NCBI RefSeq assembly: GCF_013402795.1
Contig: NZ_CP058595.1
Span: 283,501-347,500, forward strand
Reading direction: 5' to 3'
Source: Costertonia aggregata
Lineage (GTDB): Bacteria > Bacteroidota > Bacteroidia > Flavobacteriales > Flavobacteriaceae
Length of the DNA: 64,000 bases
In this document: one piece after another, positions 1-9,361 of the stretch
How the letters are laid out: the number at the start of each line of letters is the position of its first letter
How positions within the stretch are numbered: position 1 is the stretch's first letter
Notes under the pieces: generated by a model
What the model was told of the DNA's origin: nothing
What the model saw: the letters and a program-made list of their open reading frames with translations, nothing else
Databases searched by the model: none
Translations under genes and position numbers: made by a program

Positions 1-1596
1 ACCCTACCAACAAATGCCCAAACAAAAGGCTTGGACGAACAAATAAACGATGCGTTTATGCCCATAGCCATTTGGTGGGAAAACCTGATTTTTACCGAAA
101 TAAACATTTTAGGTTTTGGCATACCCATTGTGCTGATTCTTTTATTGGCGGGAGCAATATTTTTTACCGTTCACTTTCGTTTTTTGAATATCAGACACTT
201 TATCACCGCCATACAAGTGGTTCGCGGCAAATATGATGAATTGGAAAAACCACATATAGCCACAAATAAAAATCTCTCAAAAATTAATGGCGTAATAGTT
301 GACAATGTCAATGATGAGAGTCATCATGGAGAAGTGAACCATTTTCAGGCATTGGCGACCGCAGTTTCCGGAACTGTAGGATTGGGAAATATCGCCATGG
401 TGGCGGTAGCGATATCCATCGGTGGCCCTGGAGCCACATTTTGGATGATTATTGCCGGGCTGTTGGGAATGTCCTCGAAATTCGTAGAATGTACGCTTGG
501 GGTAAAGTATAGGGATATTGATACTCAGGGAAACGTATTTGGCGGTCCCATGTACTATTTGTCCCGAGGATTAATGGAGTTAGGGTTTCAAAAAACGGGA
601 AAAGTATTGGCAATTGTCTTTGCAGTGTTGTGTGTTGGCGCATCCTTTGGTGGTGGAAACGCATTCCAGACCAATCAAGCGGCGTCTCAGATAATTGAAC
701 GTTTTGGATTGGATGGCCCGGCCTCGGGAAGCCTAGTAGGCCTGATATTTGCCGTTTTTGTTGGAATAGTGATCATAGGTGGCATAAAGCGTATTGCAAA
801 GGTTACGGAAAAGATAGTGCCCTGTATGGCCGTACTTTACGTAGGTACGGCATTGTTCATCATATGCTCCAATTACCAATATATTGATGATGCATTTTCA
901 TTGATATGTACAGAAGCATTTACACCTAGAGCTACCATTACAGGTGGTTTTATCGGTGTTATGGTACAAGGCTTTAGAAGGGCAGCGTTTTCCAATGAAG
1001 CTGGTGCAGGCTCTGCTGCGATAGCACATTCCGCAGTCAATACCAAGTATGCGGCATCCGAGGGTTTAGTGGGGTTATTGGAACCCTTTATCGATACCGT
1101 GGTCATTTGCACCATGACCGCCATAGTCATCATTATGTTCAATATGGATGGTGTTTTTGTTTATGGAGACGTTGTTAACGGTCAGGCCCTAATGCCAGAC
1201 GGAAGCAGAATCGGTGGGGTAAACATTACATCTATGGCCTTTGATACCGCTATTCCAGGTTCTTCGTATGTGTTAGCTATCGCAGTAATACTCTTTGCGT
1301 TTTCCACCATCCTGTCATGGTCTTATTATGGCCTTCAAGCATGGAAATTTCTATTTGGCCGAAGCAAGCAAAGTGATTTAACCTATAAAATCATTTTTTT
1401 GATGTTTACTATTTTGGGAGCTGCAGTCACTTTGGATGCCGTGATAAAATTTTCCGATGCAATGATATTGGCATTGGTTTTTCCGAATATGATAGGTTTA
1501 TTCTTTTTATTTCCTATAGCTAAAAAAGAAATCAAGCACTATTTAGAATCCATTAAAGGTTTAAAATCCCGAAGGCTATTGAATAAAGCGTCTTAA
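1..1596 (+). CDS. Sodium:alanine/glycine symporter (AGCS family), 5' truncated by window edge
   Basis: Inner-membrane carrier that imports small neutral amino acids with sodium. The frame is open back to base 1 with no stop, and the only nearby start is a TTG at 31 in the middle of a hydrophilic stretch, so the true start probably lies outside the window; flavobacterial members often carry an extra N-terminal signal-like segment. About 520 residues are visible, with many hydrophobic segments and the glycine-rich AGCS signature GTVGLGNIAMVAVAISIGGP followed by the FVECTLGVKYR region, then FSNEAGAGSAA near the middle. It is not obviously linked to the hydrogenase genes that follow; a 175-base gap separates it from the nickel permease gene. 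Family is clear; the exact substrate is inferred. Confidence 0.9.
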   Translation, partial: TLPTNAQTKGLDEQINDAFMPIAIWWENLIFTEINILGFGIPIVLILLLAGAIFFTVHFRFLNIRHFITAIQVVRGKYDELEKPHIATNKNLSKINGVIVDNVNDESHHGEVNHFQALATAVSGTVGLGNIAMVAVAISIGGPGATFWMIIAGLLGMSSKFVECTLGVKYRDIDTQGNVFGGPMYYLSRGLMELGFQKTGKVLAIVFAVLCVGASFGGGNAFQTNQAASQIIERFGLDGPASGSLVGLIFAVFVGIVIIGGIKRIAKVTEKIVPCMAVLYVGTALFIICSNYQYIDDAFSLICTEAFTPRATITGGFIGVMVQGFRRAAFSNEAGAGSAAIAHSAVNTKYAASEGLVGLLEPFIDTVVICTMTAIVIIMFNMDGVFVYGDVVNGQALMPDGSRIGGVNITSMAFDTAIPGSSYVLAIAVILFAFSTILSWSYYGLQAWKFLFGRSKQSDLTYKIIFLMFTILGAAVTLDAVIKFSDAMILALVFPNMIGLFFLFPIAKKEIKHYLESIKGLKSRRLLNKAS

Positions 1597-1771
1597 TATC
1601 CAATCGAAAACCGATGTTATTTTGAAATTGAACTACTAAAAAATACCCTTTTAAAATACTTTTTTATACAACCATGAATATTCTTGGCCACATAATATAA
1701 AATCGATTTTATTTGAAATTATCTAAACCAAATCTACAAGAATTCACTAAATTGTTCTCATGTAAAAATAA

Positions 1772-2479
1772 ATGATAAACTTTCCTTTATTTGCCGGAAT
1801 AGCGGCTTCTATCATACATGTGGTTTCTGGCCCGGATCATTTGGCCGCAGTTACTCCCTTGGCGATTGAGACTAGGCGTAAAGTTTGGAAAATTGGCCTA
1901 TTATGGGGTTTTGGTCATTTGACGGGAATGCTTCTTATCGGGCTGCTTTTTCTTTTATTCAGGGAATATATTCCATTAGAAAAAATTTCGGAACATAGTG
2001 AGCAGTTAGTTGGGGTTGTTCTAATTGCTATTGGCCTTTGGGCATTGTTCAGTATCTTTTACAAAAGCAAAAATCACACACATCCGCATGTGCATGATGG
2101 AGAAAAACCTTATATTCATGTGCATGAACATGAGCATGACAAAAACAAGTTACAACACTCGCATATACATGAGAAGAAAATCAAACAAAACCAGTGGTCC
2201 TCTTTTGGTATTGGCATTCTACATGGCCTAGCGGGAATTGCACATTTTATCCTATTACTTCCTGTTTTAGGATTTGAAAATCAACTAGACAGCATTCAAT
2301 ATATTTTAGGATTCGGTTTTGGAACGGTTTTGGCCATGACGATTTACACCTTCCTCTTGGGAAAAGTTGCAAACTTCTCTAAGAATCAAAATAATAAATC
2401 TCTTTTCAGAACGGTACGTCTCTCTGGCGGAATTTTTGCCATTACCATTGGGATATATTGGTTGTACTTGAGTCTCTAA
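1772..2479 (+). CDS. High-affinity nickel (NicO/UreH-type) membrane permease
   Basis: A 235-residue polytopic membrane protein likely to import Ni2+ for the neighbouring [NiFe]-hydrogenase. The first helix carries the metal-binding signature H16-VVSGP-D22-H23-LAA, and a second signature, GILHGLAGIAH, lies in the second half. Between them, residues about 100-137 form a loop extremely rich in histidine (HTHPHVH, HVHEHEH, HSHIHEK), typical of nickel or cobalt permeases and efflux proteins of the NicO/RcnA/UreH group. The gene is convergent with the NHL gene that ends the hydrogenase operon, overlapping it by 4 bases, so the association is physical although the genes are on opposite strands. Import of nickel is inferred from context; cobalt transport or efflux cannot be excluded. 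Confidence 0.8.
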   Translation: MINFPLFAGIAASIIHVVSGPDHLAAVTPLAIETRRKVWKIGLLWGFGHLTGMLLIGLLFLLFREYIPLEKISEHSEQLVGVVLIAIGLWALFSIFYKSKNHTHPHVHDGEKPYIHVHEHEHDKNKLQHSHIHEKKIKQNQWSSFGIGILHGLAGIAHFILLLPVLGFENQLDSIQYILGFGFGTVLAMTIYTFLLGKVANFSKNQNNKSLFRTVRLSGGIFAITIGIYWLYLSL

Positions 2480-3570
2480 AAATTCAATTCGGTAATAACG
2501 ACACGATGATTTCCGGTGTCGGCGATGATGAGTTTATTTTCGTCTGTGGTAACCGAAAAAGGCCAATACAAGGAGCTCGAAGTGCCATGTAGGGTCTCTT
2601 TATTTTCGCTTCCGGTTTTGAAATCTCTCTTGCCGATGACCGCAGTGGCTTCTGCATTATGGTCTTTGGGAACTTTATCAAACCAAAGTATTCTGCTATT
2701 TCCAGTGTCGTTTACTAGTAATCCATCTTTGTAAAAACAGGCGTCATACGTCCAATTTAATGATTTTGACGAAGGAAATAATCCGAATTGATTCTGACCA
2801 CAAGCATCAAAATCGGTTTGCCCGATGATGGTGTCGGCGGGTTTTGAAAAGGCTTCTTCCACATTGTTCCATATGAGATTTCTGTAGAACTGAGTGTCAG
2901 CAACCACCATTTGCTTTTTGGAATTTACCTTTATAGAATACGGCCAAATAGGTTCGTTATTCTCGTAATCTCGTGTTGTAAAATTAGACTTTCCAATGAC
3001 TTCATCCGCCGTTGCAAAATTAGATTTGGGAATAGTATTGTAAAACAATATCCTGCGATTTCCTGTATCTGCTATCCAGAGACATTTTCCATCAGAGAAA
3101 ACCCCGTAGGGCCAGTTCAAAGTATGTGCTGAAGGGTCATTACCGATTCCATCCACATTGGGTTGGTTCGATTCAAAATCAGGTTGCCCTAAAACTACAT
3201 CGGCTGCTTGCCCGTTTTTTGTTGGTAACGAATGCCAAATCAAAACGCGATGATTCCAAGCATCACCGACAATCAAAATTTTTCCATCACTCCATATTCC
3301 AGAAGGGTAGTGCAAACTATTGGCGGTAACCATTCCCCCTGAATTCCGTCCTGTTTCCAAAACATCTGATTGCCCTAAAACAACATCGGGTTTTTGGTAT
3401 TCAGCTGCGGGTAAATTCCTCCAAATAAAAACACGATTACGACCTGTATCGGAAACAAAGAGATGGTTTTTTGCTACGAAAACTCCGCGTGGTGCCAAGA
3501 AAGGCATCTTTTGAGAACCTTTAAAAACATAAGAATCGGTGACGTGGGGACCGAGGGTTTCAAAATTCAT
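2476..3570 (-). CDS. NHL-repeat beta-propeller protein of the hydrogenase operon
   Basis: A cytoplasmic-looking protein of 364 residues with no signal peptide. At least five blades recur, each with a variant of VxGQxDF (VVLGQSD, VVLGQPDF, VIGKSNF, IIGQTDF, VIGKRDF) followed by a segment such as LFVSDTGRNRVFIW or LIIADTGNHRVVI, which marks NHL-type propellers. I start it at the ATG at 3570, one base past the hypE stop; an upstream in-frame ATG at 3636 would force a 65-base overlap into hypE and adds an unconvincing N-terminus. It is the last gene of the hydrogenase operon, so a role in assembly, scaffolding or electron delivery is suggested by position only. NHL propellers usually bind proteins or small ligands; the partner here is unknown. 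Confidence 0.75.
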   Translation of the reverse strand: MNFETLGPHVTDSYVFKGSQKMPFLAPRGVFVAKNHLFVSDTGRNRVFIWRNLPAAEYQKPDVVLGQSDVLETGRNSGGMVTANSLHYPSGIWSDGKILIVGDAWNHRVLIWHSLPTKNGQAADVVLGQPDFESNQPNVDGIGNDPSAHTLNWPYGVFSDGKCLWIADTGNRRILFYNTIPKSNFATADEVIGKSNFTTRDYENNEPIWPYSIKVNSKKQMVVADTQFYRNLIWNNVEEAFSKPADTIIGQTDFDACGQNQFGLFPSSKSLNWTYDACFYKDGLLVNDTGNSRILWFDKVPKDHNAEATAVIGKRDFKTGSENKETLHGTSSSLYWPFSVTTDENKLIIADTGNHRVVITELNF

Positions 3571-3571
3571 G

Positions 3572-4633
3572 CTAACAGATTCTAGGTAATTGTTCCCCAG
3601 GTAACATACTAATGACACGTTTGCCTCCAATGGCACTTTCCATGATTACTTGTTTCGGATGTTCGGCAACAACGGTTCCAATAATACGGGCATTTTTGCC
3701 ATTTTCATCTTCATGTAAAGTTGCTAAAACCGAATCAGCTTCCGATTCGGATACAAAGGCAAGAAATAAACCTTCATTAGCCACATACAAAGGGTCTAAA
3801 CCTAATAACTCACAGGCACTTGCTACTTGTTCATCCATCGGGAAATCCTTTTGAAATAAGTCAATTCCTATTTCCGAAGATTGGGCAATTTCTTTGAGAA
3901 CCGTTGCAACACCACCACGCGTTGGGTCGGTTAAAAGATGAATGTTTTCCCCAAATTGCTCAATCAAACTTAGTATGGTATGATTGAGATTGGTGGTATC
4001 ACTTTGGATTTCCGAATCAAATTCTAAACCTTCACGAACGGACATAATTGCCATGCCGTGAGATGCTACATTCCCGCTGATAATAATTTTATCGCCAACT
4101 GCGATGTTCTTAGCACTGATTTTTGCCTTGGGATGAATTGGTCCAACTCCTGAGGTATTCACGAAAATTTTATCGCCTTTTCCCTTTTCAACCACTTTGG
4201 TATCGCCTGTTACGATTTGTACACCAGCTTTTTGGCAGGCAAATTTGACAGCTACAAGAATATCCCAAAACTCTTTAACCGGAAGTCCTTCTTCAATGAT
4301 GAAACTCAAAGAAAGGTATTTGGGATTAGCACCACACATCGCCAAGTCATTGACGGTTCCGTTAACGGCTAGCTCGCCAATATTTCCGCCAGGAAAGAAG
4401 ATGGGAGATACCAAAAAGCTATCCGTAGAAAAAGCAGTTTTGCCATGTAACTCCAGAAAAGCACCGTCATGACGTTCATCAAGAATATCGTTGCTTAACA
4501 GGTCAAAAACGCCACTGTCTAAAAGTTTATTGGTGAGTACTCCGCCGCTGCCATGACCTAAAGTGATGACATCAAAGTCAAGTTTGGGCATGGGGCATTG
4601 CAGCTGCATGCGTATTTTTTTGTTTTCGGACAT
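3572..4633 (-). CDS. hypE: Hydrogenase maturation protein HypE (carbamoyl dehydratase)
   Basis: HypE takes the carbamoyl group from HypF on its C-terminal cysteine and dehydrates it with ATP to a thiocyanate, the source of the CN ligands of the [NiFe] centre. The protein has the PurM/AIR-synthase-like fold signatures: ITLGHGSGG near the N-terminus, TDSFLVSP, NGTVNDLAMCGA, VTGDTKVV and LTDPTRGGVA. It ends in the family's invariant PRIC, whose last residue is the acceptor cysteine. I chose the ATG at 4633, preceded by AGAAGA, 8 bases after hypD, giving 353 residues, close to the family norm; a longer reading from 4684 would overlap hypD. Translationally coupled within hypCDE. Confidence 0.96.
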   Translation of the reverse strand: MSENKKIRMQLQCPMPKLDFDVITLGHGSGGVLTNKLLDSGVFDLLSNDILDERHDGAFLELHGKTAFSTDSFLVSPIFFPGGNIGELAVNGTVNDLAMCGANPKYLSLSFIIEEGLPVKEFWDILVAVKFACQKAGVQIVTGDTKVVEKGKGDKIFVNTSGVGPIHPKAKISAKNIAVGDKIIISGNVASHGMAIMSVREGLEFDSEIQSDTTNLNHTILSLIEQFGENIHLLTDPTRGGVATVLKEIAQSSEIGIDLFQKDFPMDEQVASACELLGLDPLYVANEGLFLAFVSESEADSVLATLHEDENGKNARIIGTVVAEHPKQVIMESAIGGKRVISMLPGEQLPRIC

Positions 4634-4641
4634 TCTTCTGA

Positions 4642-5736
4642 TTAGGCTTCCACGAGTCCAGAAAAGTGATAGTAGGCTGCACAAGCCCCTTCACTACTGA
4701 CCATGGGCGCACCAAGTGGATTTGTAGGTTTACAGGTTTTACCAAATTGAGAGCATTCAAAAGGCTTTTTAATTCCTTTCATAATCTGACCCGAAATACA
4801 ATCTGGGTTTTCAGGTGCTTCTTCAATGGTGACATTATATTTTTTAGTGGCATCAAAGTCCGCATACTTTTCGCGAACGGCGTATCCACTTTCAGGAATT
4901 TCGCCAATGCCCCGCCACATCTGATTTCGTACCTCAAATACTTCATCAATTACTTTCTGGGCATCAGGGTTTCCTTCTTCACGGACTATTCTCGCATACT
5001 GGTTTTCAACTTCAGATTTACTTTGCTCAAGCTGTCTTATCACCATTAAGATGCCTTGCAAAACATCCAAAGGTTCAAAACCAGTGACTACAATTGGTAC
5101 TTTATATGCTGCTGACAAGGGGTGATATTCCGTATTTCCCATGATGGTGCAAACGTGGCCTGCGGCTAAAAATCCATCTATCTTACTTTCCTCATCATCA
5201 ATTACGGCTTTTATCGCAGGAGGTACCAAAACATGAGATGCTAAGATAGAATAATTTTTTACACCTCTACGATGTGCATGTACAACGGATAAGGCATTGG
5301 CCGGAGCCGTAGTTTCAAAACCAACGGCAAAGAAAACAACCTCTTTATGAGGATTGTCCTCAGCAATTTTTACAGCTTCCAAAGGAGAATATAAAATACG
5401 AACATCGGCACCTTCAGCCTTGGCTTCCAAAAGACTTTTTTGAGAACCAGGTACACGTAGCATATCTCCAAAAGAACAAAGGATAACGCCTTTTTCCACC
5501 GCCAAATAAACCGCTTTATCAATTAAGTTCAGTGGTGTCACACAAACCGGACAACCGGGTCCGTGAATCATGGTGACTTTGTCAGGTAGCATCTCAATAA
5601 TACCATTCTTTACCAAACTGTGCGTTTGACCGCCACAAACTTCCATAATCGACCATGGTCGGGAGACTGTATTTTTGATTTCCTCCAAATATTTTTTCGC
5701 CAACTCTGGGTCGCGATACTCTGACATGTACTTCAT
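4642..5736 (-). CDS. hypD: Hydrogenase maturation protein HypD (Fe(CN)2CO assembly)
   Basis: A 364-residue iron-sulfur protein that, with HypC and HypE, builds the Fe(CN)2CO unit for the hydrogenase active site. Conserved elements are visible: MEVCGGQTH (C34), [10 protein letters not shown] (C62, C65), the [12 protein letters not shown] and [13 protein letters not shown] segments, and a C-terminal cysteine set (CSQFGKTC and GACAAYYHF) that holds the [4Fe-4S] cluster. It starts at the ATG at 5736, two bases after the hypC stop; a second ATG three codons in is also possible. Length and motifs are standard, and nothing suggests loss of function. Confidence 0.96.
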   Translation of the reverse strand: MKYMSEYRDPELAKKYLEEIKNTVSRPWSIMEVCGGQTHSLVKNGIIEMLPDKVTMIHGPGCPVCVTPLNLIDKAVYLAVEKGVILCSFGDMLRVPGSQKSLLEAKAEGADVRILYSPLEAVKIAEDNPHKEVVFFAVGFETTAPANALSVVHAHRRGVKNYSILASHVLVPPAIKAVIDDEESKIDGFLAAGHVCTIMGNTEYHPLSAAYKVPIVVTGFEPLDVLQGILMVIRQLEQSKSEVENQYARIVREEGNPDAQKVIDEVFEVRNQMWRGIGEIPESGYAVREKYADFDATKKYNVTIEEAPENPDCISGQIMKGIKKPFECSQFGKTCKPTNPLGAPMVSSEGACAAYYHFSGLVEA

Positions 5737-5738
5737 AG

Positions 5739-6014
5739 CTATTCTGATTTAGGTAAATACTCATCTACATCTTCCAGTTCGCCCAATTCACCAATCTCTT
5801 CAAGATATTTAAACGTTTTTTGCGCTTCTTCTTCATTGACTTTGCTAATAGCAACACCAACATGCACGAGAACGTAGTCATCCACGTCAGCATCGGGCAA
5901 CATCTCCAAACTTGCTTCTTTGGTAATGCCACCAAACGAAACCTTTGCCATGCGCACCATGCCACCATATTGTATTTCAATACTCTTGATTTTTCCTGGA
6001 ATTGCTAAACACAT
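5739..6014 (-). CDS. hypC: Hydrogenase assembly chaperone HypC
   Basis: Small (91 residues) chaperone that carries the iron unit from HypD to the hydrogenase large subunit. It begins MCLAIPGKI, with the essential cysteine at position 2 that binds the iron and the large subunit, and continues with the family's OB-fold pattern ([25 protein letters not shown]). The C-terminus is acidic, which is common. It lies 3 bases after hypF and 2 before hypD. In some genomes a paralogue (HupF/HybG) exists; only one copy is present here, so it probably serves the single hydrogenase of this operon. Confidence 0.96.
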   Translation of the reverse strand: MCLAIPGKIKSIEIQYGGMVRMAKVSFGGITKEASLEMLPDADVDDYVLVHVGVAISKVNEEEAQKTFKYLEEIGELGELEDVDEYLPKSE

Positions 6015-6017
6015 AAT

Positions 6018-8279
6018 TCAATTTTTAATATGTTGATGATACCATAATTGACCTATGGAAATGTTCTCGTCGTTACTAGACAATATACGATTAAATTTTA
6101 ATTCAAACCCTTTCTTTTCAGCCATTTGAAGCAGTTTTTCGACCAAAACAGCATTTTGAAACACTCCTCCGCTGCATGCAATACGGCTAAAATTATTTTG
6201 CTCAGCCACCTTGATAATGGCCAAAGCCAAAGTGTAAATAAAGCTATTTGCAATTCGTGCTTTTGAATACCCTTTAAAAATCGCTTTTTGAATGTTCTGG
6301 GTAATTATTTTTATCGGGACCTTCTGATAATCTACCCCAAATAGAAAATCAATGTAATCAGTGCCTTTATAGTTTCTCGCTTGATTCTCTAAAAGCATTG
6401 CTGCTTCACCTTCATAGGAAGTGGTATCAATATCAAGTAGGAGAGATGTAACCGCATCAAACAGTCTACCCACGGAAGAAGTTTTTAGCGAATTATTCAC
6501 TAACATCTTGTTATATATCTTCCATTCGGTTTCTGAAAACTTGGTCTTTGCCATATGTTTTTCGGTTTCAGGAAGCATACTGAGTAAGGACAGTCGTGGC
6601 TCTTTAGCCATTTTGTCCGCAGCAATCCAATCTACATATTCGAAATGAGTTAATCGCTCCATTTTGTAATTGGCATAAGAGAAAAACTCACCACCCCAAA
6701 TGGCGTTGTCTTCTCCGTATCCGGTGCCATCCCAAATAATACCTAATATTTTTTCCTCGGAATCGAAGAGCTGATGTTCCCCTAAAACACTTGCAAAATG
6801 AGCTTTGTGATGTTGAATTGCTATGAGTTTTGTTTTCCATTGCTCTGAAAGTTCTTTTCCCAATATGCTACTTTGATATTGGGGATGTTTATCAATTAAA
6901 ATGGTTTCAGGTCTTGTATCAAAAAGGTTACTGTATTTGTCGATGCTCTCCTGAAAACGCCCTGAAACATCGTAGCTATCCAAATTTCCAAAATACGGAC
7001 TCACATACGTATGGGAGTTGGGCGTAAACGTGAAAGTGCTTTTTAAATGCGCACCCATCGCCAGTACTTTCTCATTGTTTGCTCTATTACTGCTTAGGTA
7101 ATTTGGAGCAAGTCCGCGTGAGCGTCTCAGGGCAATTTGATGTTCCCTTGCAAAACGAACTACCGAGTCATCTTGAGGAAAAGAAATAGCTAAATCGTGA
7201 TGCAAGAAATAATCTGCCACTCCGGTTAGCTTTTCAATGGCATTGTCTTTCTCTGAAATAATGGGAGAGCCATGAATATTTCCACTTGTTGCTATAATGG
7301 GAATTTGCAATTCATCCATCAAAAGTGTTAATAAAGCTGAAGATGGCAACATAACCCCAAGTTGATTTAATTTAGACGCGATACTTTCTTGTTCTAAATC
7401 GGCAATAATCGCTTTCGGATTTAAAATGACAATTGGGGCAACCGAAGAAGTAAGAGCTTTTTCCTCTAGAATGCTTACCTGAAAATCATTTTTGATTCTC
7501 TCTAGAGACGGATAGAGTAGGGCAAAAGGTTTCGCTGGGCGTTGTTTTTGTTTTCGTAATCGTTCGATTGTTTCCTTATTATTCGCATCGCAGCATAGTA
7601 AATAGCCATTGGTGTTTTTAATGGCTATTATGCTTCCTCCTGAAAGTAAGGCCGCAGTTTTTTTTAGGATATTACTTTGGGTTTGATTGAGCTGCCTACT
7701 ATCGGTATCAACAAGTTGAAGCTGAATTCCGCAATCTGCACAGCTATTGGTTTGCGAATGAAATCGCCTGTCATCAGGGTTGGTGTATTCCGTTTGGCAC
7801 GAATCACACATTGCAAAGGCAGAAACCGTGGTGTTTGCTCGCTCAAAAGGGAACTTTGCTGTCACCGCATATCTTGGTCCGCAGTTTGTGCAAGTAGTGA
7901 AAGCATAACCAAATCGTCTGTTCTTTCTGTCTCTGATTTCTTCCTTGCAAGATTCGCAAATCGCAAAATCAGGGGTTAAGGGAATATCGATTTGATGATT
8001 GGTGTCCGAAGAAATAATCTTAAAATCATCATATTCCTGAAACGAAATTTCTGAAATAGAATGTGATTGAATAATCGATATCTCGGGAGCATTGTCGAGC
8101 AGTTGTCCCAAAAAAACCTTTGCTTTATCCTCGGAGGTATTAATGTGAATTAAAACCCCATCCTGATTGTTGCAAACGGAACCTTTGAGTTGAAATTGTT
8201 TCGCTAAACCATACACAAAGGGGCGGAAGCCCACCCCTTGAACCTGTCCAGAAATTGTAATTTCAAAGGTTTGCAACAT
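6018..8279 (-). CDS. hypF: Carbamoyltransferase HypF
   Basis: HypF converts carbamoyl phosphate to carbamoyl-adenylate and passes the carbamoyl group to HypE, the first step of cyanide-ligand synthesis. All four parts are present in 753 residues: an N-terminal acylphosphatase domain (GQVQGVGFRPFVYG, residues 11-24), two zinc-finger motifs (C108/C111/C130/C133 and C158/C161/C180/C183), a YrdC-like nucleotide-binding domain (about 205-390), and a Kae1-like carbamoyltransferase domain (IAIQHHKAHFASVLGEH, GIIWDGTGYGEDNAIWGGE, ACSGGVFQN). Length matches the family. It sits between hypB (8-base gap) and hypC (3-base gap) in one transcription unit. Confidence 0.96.
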   Translation of the reverse strand: MLQTFEITISGQVQGVGFRPFVYGLAKQFQLKGSVCNNQDGVLIHINTSEDKAKVFLGQLLDNAPEISIIQSHSISEISFQEYDDFKIISSDTNHQIDIPLTPDFAICESCKEEIRDRKNRRFGYAFTTCTNCGPRYAVTAKFPFERANTTVSAFAMCDSCQTEYTNPDDRRFHSQTNSCADCGIQLQLVDTDSRQLNQTQSNILKKTAALLSGGSIIAIKNTNGYLLCCDANNKETIERLRKQKQRPAKPFALLYPSLERIKNDFQVSILEEKALTSSVAPIVILNPKAIIADLEQESIASKLNQLGVMLPSSALLTLLMDELQIPIIATSGNIHGSPIISEKDNAIEKLTGVADYFLHHDLAISFPQDDSVVRFAREHQIALRRSRGLAPNYLSSNRANNEKVLAMGAHLKSTFTFTPNSHTYVSPYFGNLDSYDVSGRFQESIDKYSNLFDTRPETILIDKHPQYQSSILGKELSEQWKTKLIAIQHHKAHFASVLGEHQLFDSEEKILGIIWDGTGYGEDNAIWGGEFFSYANYKMERLTHFEYVDWIAADKMAKEPRLSLLSMLPETEKHMAKTKFSETEWKIYNKMLVNNSLKTSSVGRLFDAVTSLLLDIDTTSYEGEAAMLLENQARNYKGTDYIDFLFGVDYQKVPIKIITQNIQKAIFKGYSKARIANSFIYTLALAIIKVAEQNNFSRIACSGGVFQNAVLVEKLLQMAEKKGFELKFNRILSSNDENISIGQLWYHQHIKN

Positions 8280-8287
8280 AGGTATTG

Positions 8288-8983
8288 CTATCCTTTCTTC
8301 TGTTGGATTTTTTCAAGCAACCAATCACACCATTCATCAACTCCCTCATCAGATAATGCGGAAATTTGAATCACCTCCAATTCATGATTGACTTCGCGGG
8401 CATCTTTAGTAACTGCTTCCACAGAAAACGGAACATAGGGTAGTAAATCTGCTTTGGAAACCAACATCATATCACTAGTCAAGAACATCTTGGGATATTT
8501 CTTTGGTTTGTCATCGCCTTCGGTGGTCGCCATAAGAGTCACACGGTAATCTTCACCCAAATCGAAGGAAGAAGGACACACTAGATTCCCGACATTCTCG
8601 ATAAATAACAAGTCGATATTTTCCAAATCGAACTGGTCCAAAACCTGATGTATCATTTGTGCTTCTAGATGGCAAATGCCACCGGTTACAATTTGTAAAG
8701 CCTGAATACCAGTTTCACGAATACGGTCTGCGTCACGTTCGGTTTCTAAGTCTCCGACCATCACGGCGATTTTGATTTTATCCTTTAGTTTTTCAGCTGT
8801 TTTCTGCATTAGGGTCGTTTTACCACTACCTGCAGAAGACGTAATATTTATAAGGAGTGTGTCAGTTTTAGCCATTTCCTTCTTAATAATATCTGCCACA
8901 AAATCATTTGCCTTGAGCAAGTTGATATTCGTGTTTTCGCACTGTACGGTTCCACGTGCTGCTTTTGTTGATTTCTCTACCAT
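8288..8983 (-). CDS. hypB: Nickel-insertion GTPase HypB
   Basis: HypB is the GTPase that, with HypA, delivers nickel to the iron-loaded large subunit. The 231-residue protein has the P-loop SSAGSGKTT (about residues 49-57) and the G-domain metal site, C104-H105 and C136 (GGICHLEAQ and NLVCPSS). Unlike many proteobacterial HypB proteins it has no histidine-rich nickel-storage stretch at the N-terminus; in this locus that role may fall to the His-rich permease loop at 1772-2479, which is an inference. The start at 8983 gives an N-terminus containing one cysteine (C15) but not the CxxCGC high-affinity site. Confidence 0.95.
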   Translation of the reverse strand: MVEKSTKAARGTVQCENTNINLLKANDFVADIIKKEMAKTDTLLINITSSAGSGKTTLMQKTAEKLKDKIKIAVMVGDLETERDADRIRETGIQALQIVTGGICHLEAQMIHQVLDQFDLENIDLLFIENVGNLVCPSSFDLGEDYRVTLMATTEGDDKPKKYPKMFLTSDMMLVSKADLLPYVPFSVEAVTKDAREVNHELEVIQISALSDEGVDEWCDWLLEKIQQKKG

Positions 8984-9013
8984 AGTCTTTTCTTCTTTGA
9001 ATCAATTTTTCTT

Positions 9014-9361
9014 CTAGTCGTCAAATTCTACTTTGTGAATAAGCATTTCTTCGCCTTGAATCACATTTTTGCTGGGTCGTTCGCAATTATCACATATGAA
9101 GCGATAGTTCTTCACATCCGTAATATGGTTGCAAACTTCACATTGTATTTTTAAGTCAGTCATTTCTATTTTGAGCTGAACATGGTGATACTGTGGACTC
9201 ATCATTTGAGATGCTTCATAAGCATTATATAAAAGCCGAGGTTCGATATTTGAAAGAATACCGACCTTCAAATGAATAGCTTTCATTTTATTCAACTTTT
9301 CCGCCTCAAACTCTTGCTCGAGGGTTCGCATGATGCTATTTACGATGGAGGTTTCGTGCAT
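9014..9361 (-). CDS. hypA: Nickel metallochaperone HypA
   Basis: A 115-residue zinc protein that binds nickel through its first residues and works with HypB. It begins MHETSIVNS, with the nickel-binding histidine at position 2, and carries the structural zinc site in two CxxC pairs (C74/C77 and C90/C93). Its ATG overlaps the stop codon of the helical-repeat gene upstream by one base (TAATG arrangement), which points to translational coupling between the unknown accessory genes and the maturation genes. Confidence 0.95.
   Translation of the reverse strand: MHETSIVNSIMRTLEQEFEAEKLNKMKAIHLKVGILSNIEPRLLYNAYEASQMMSPQYHHVQLKIEMTDLKIQCEVCNHITDVKNYRFICDNCERPSKNVIQGEEMLIHKVEFDD

Noticed and set aside
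3571-3636. A longer NHL protein starting at 3636 inside hypE.
   Set aside because: The added 22 residues have no NHL character, and a start one base after the hypE stop gives ordinary operon spacing.
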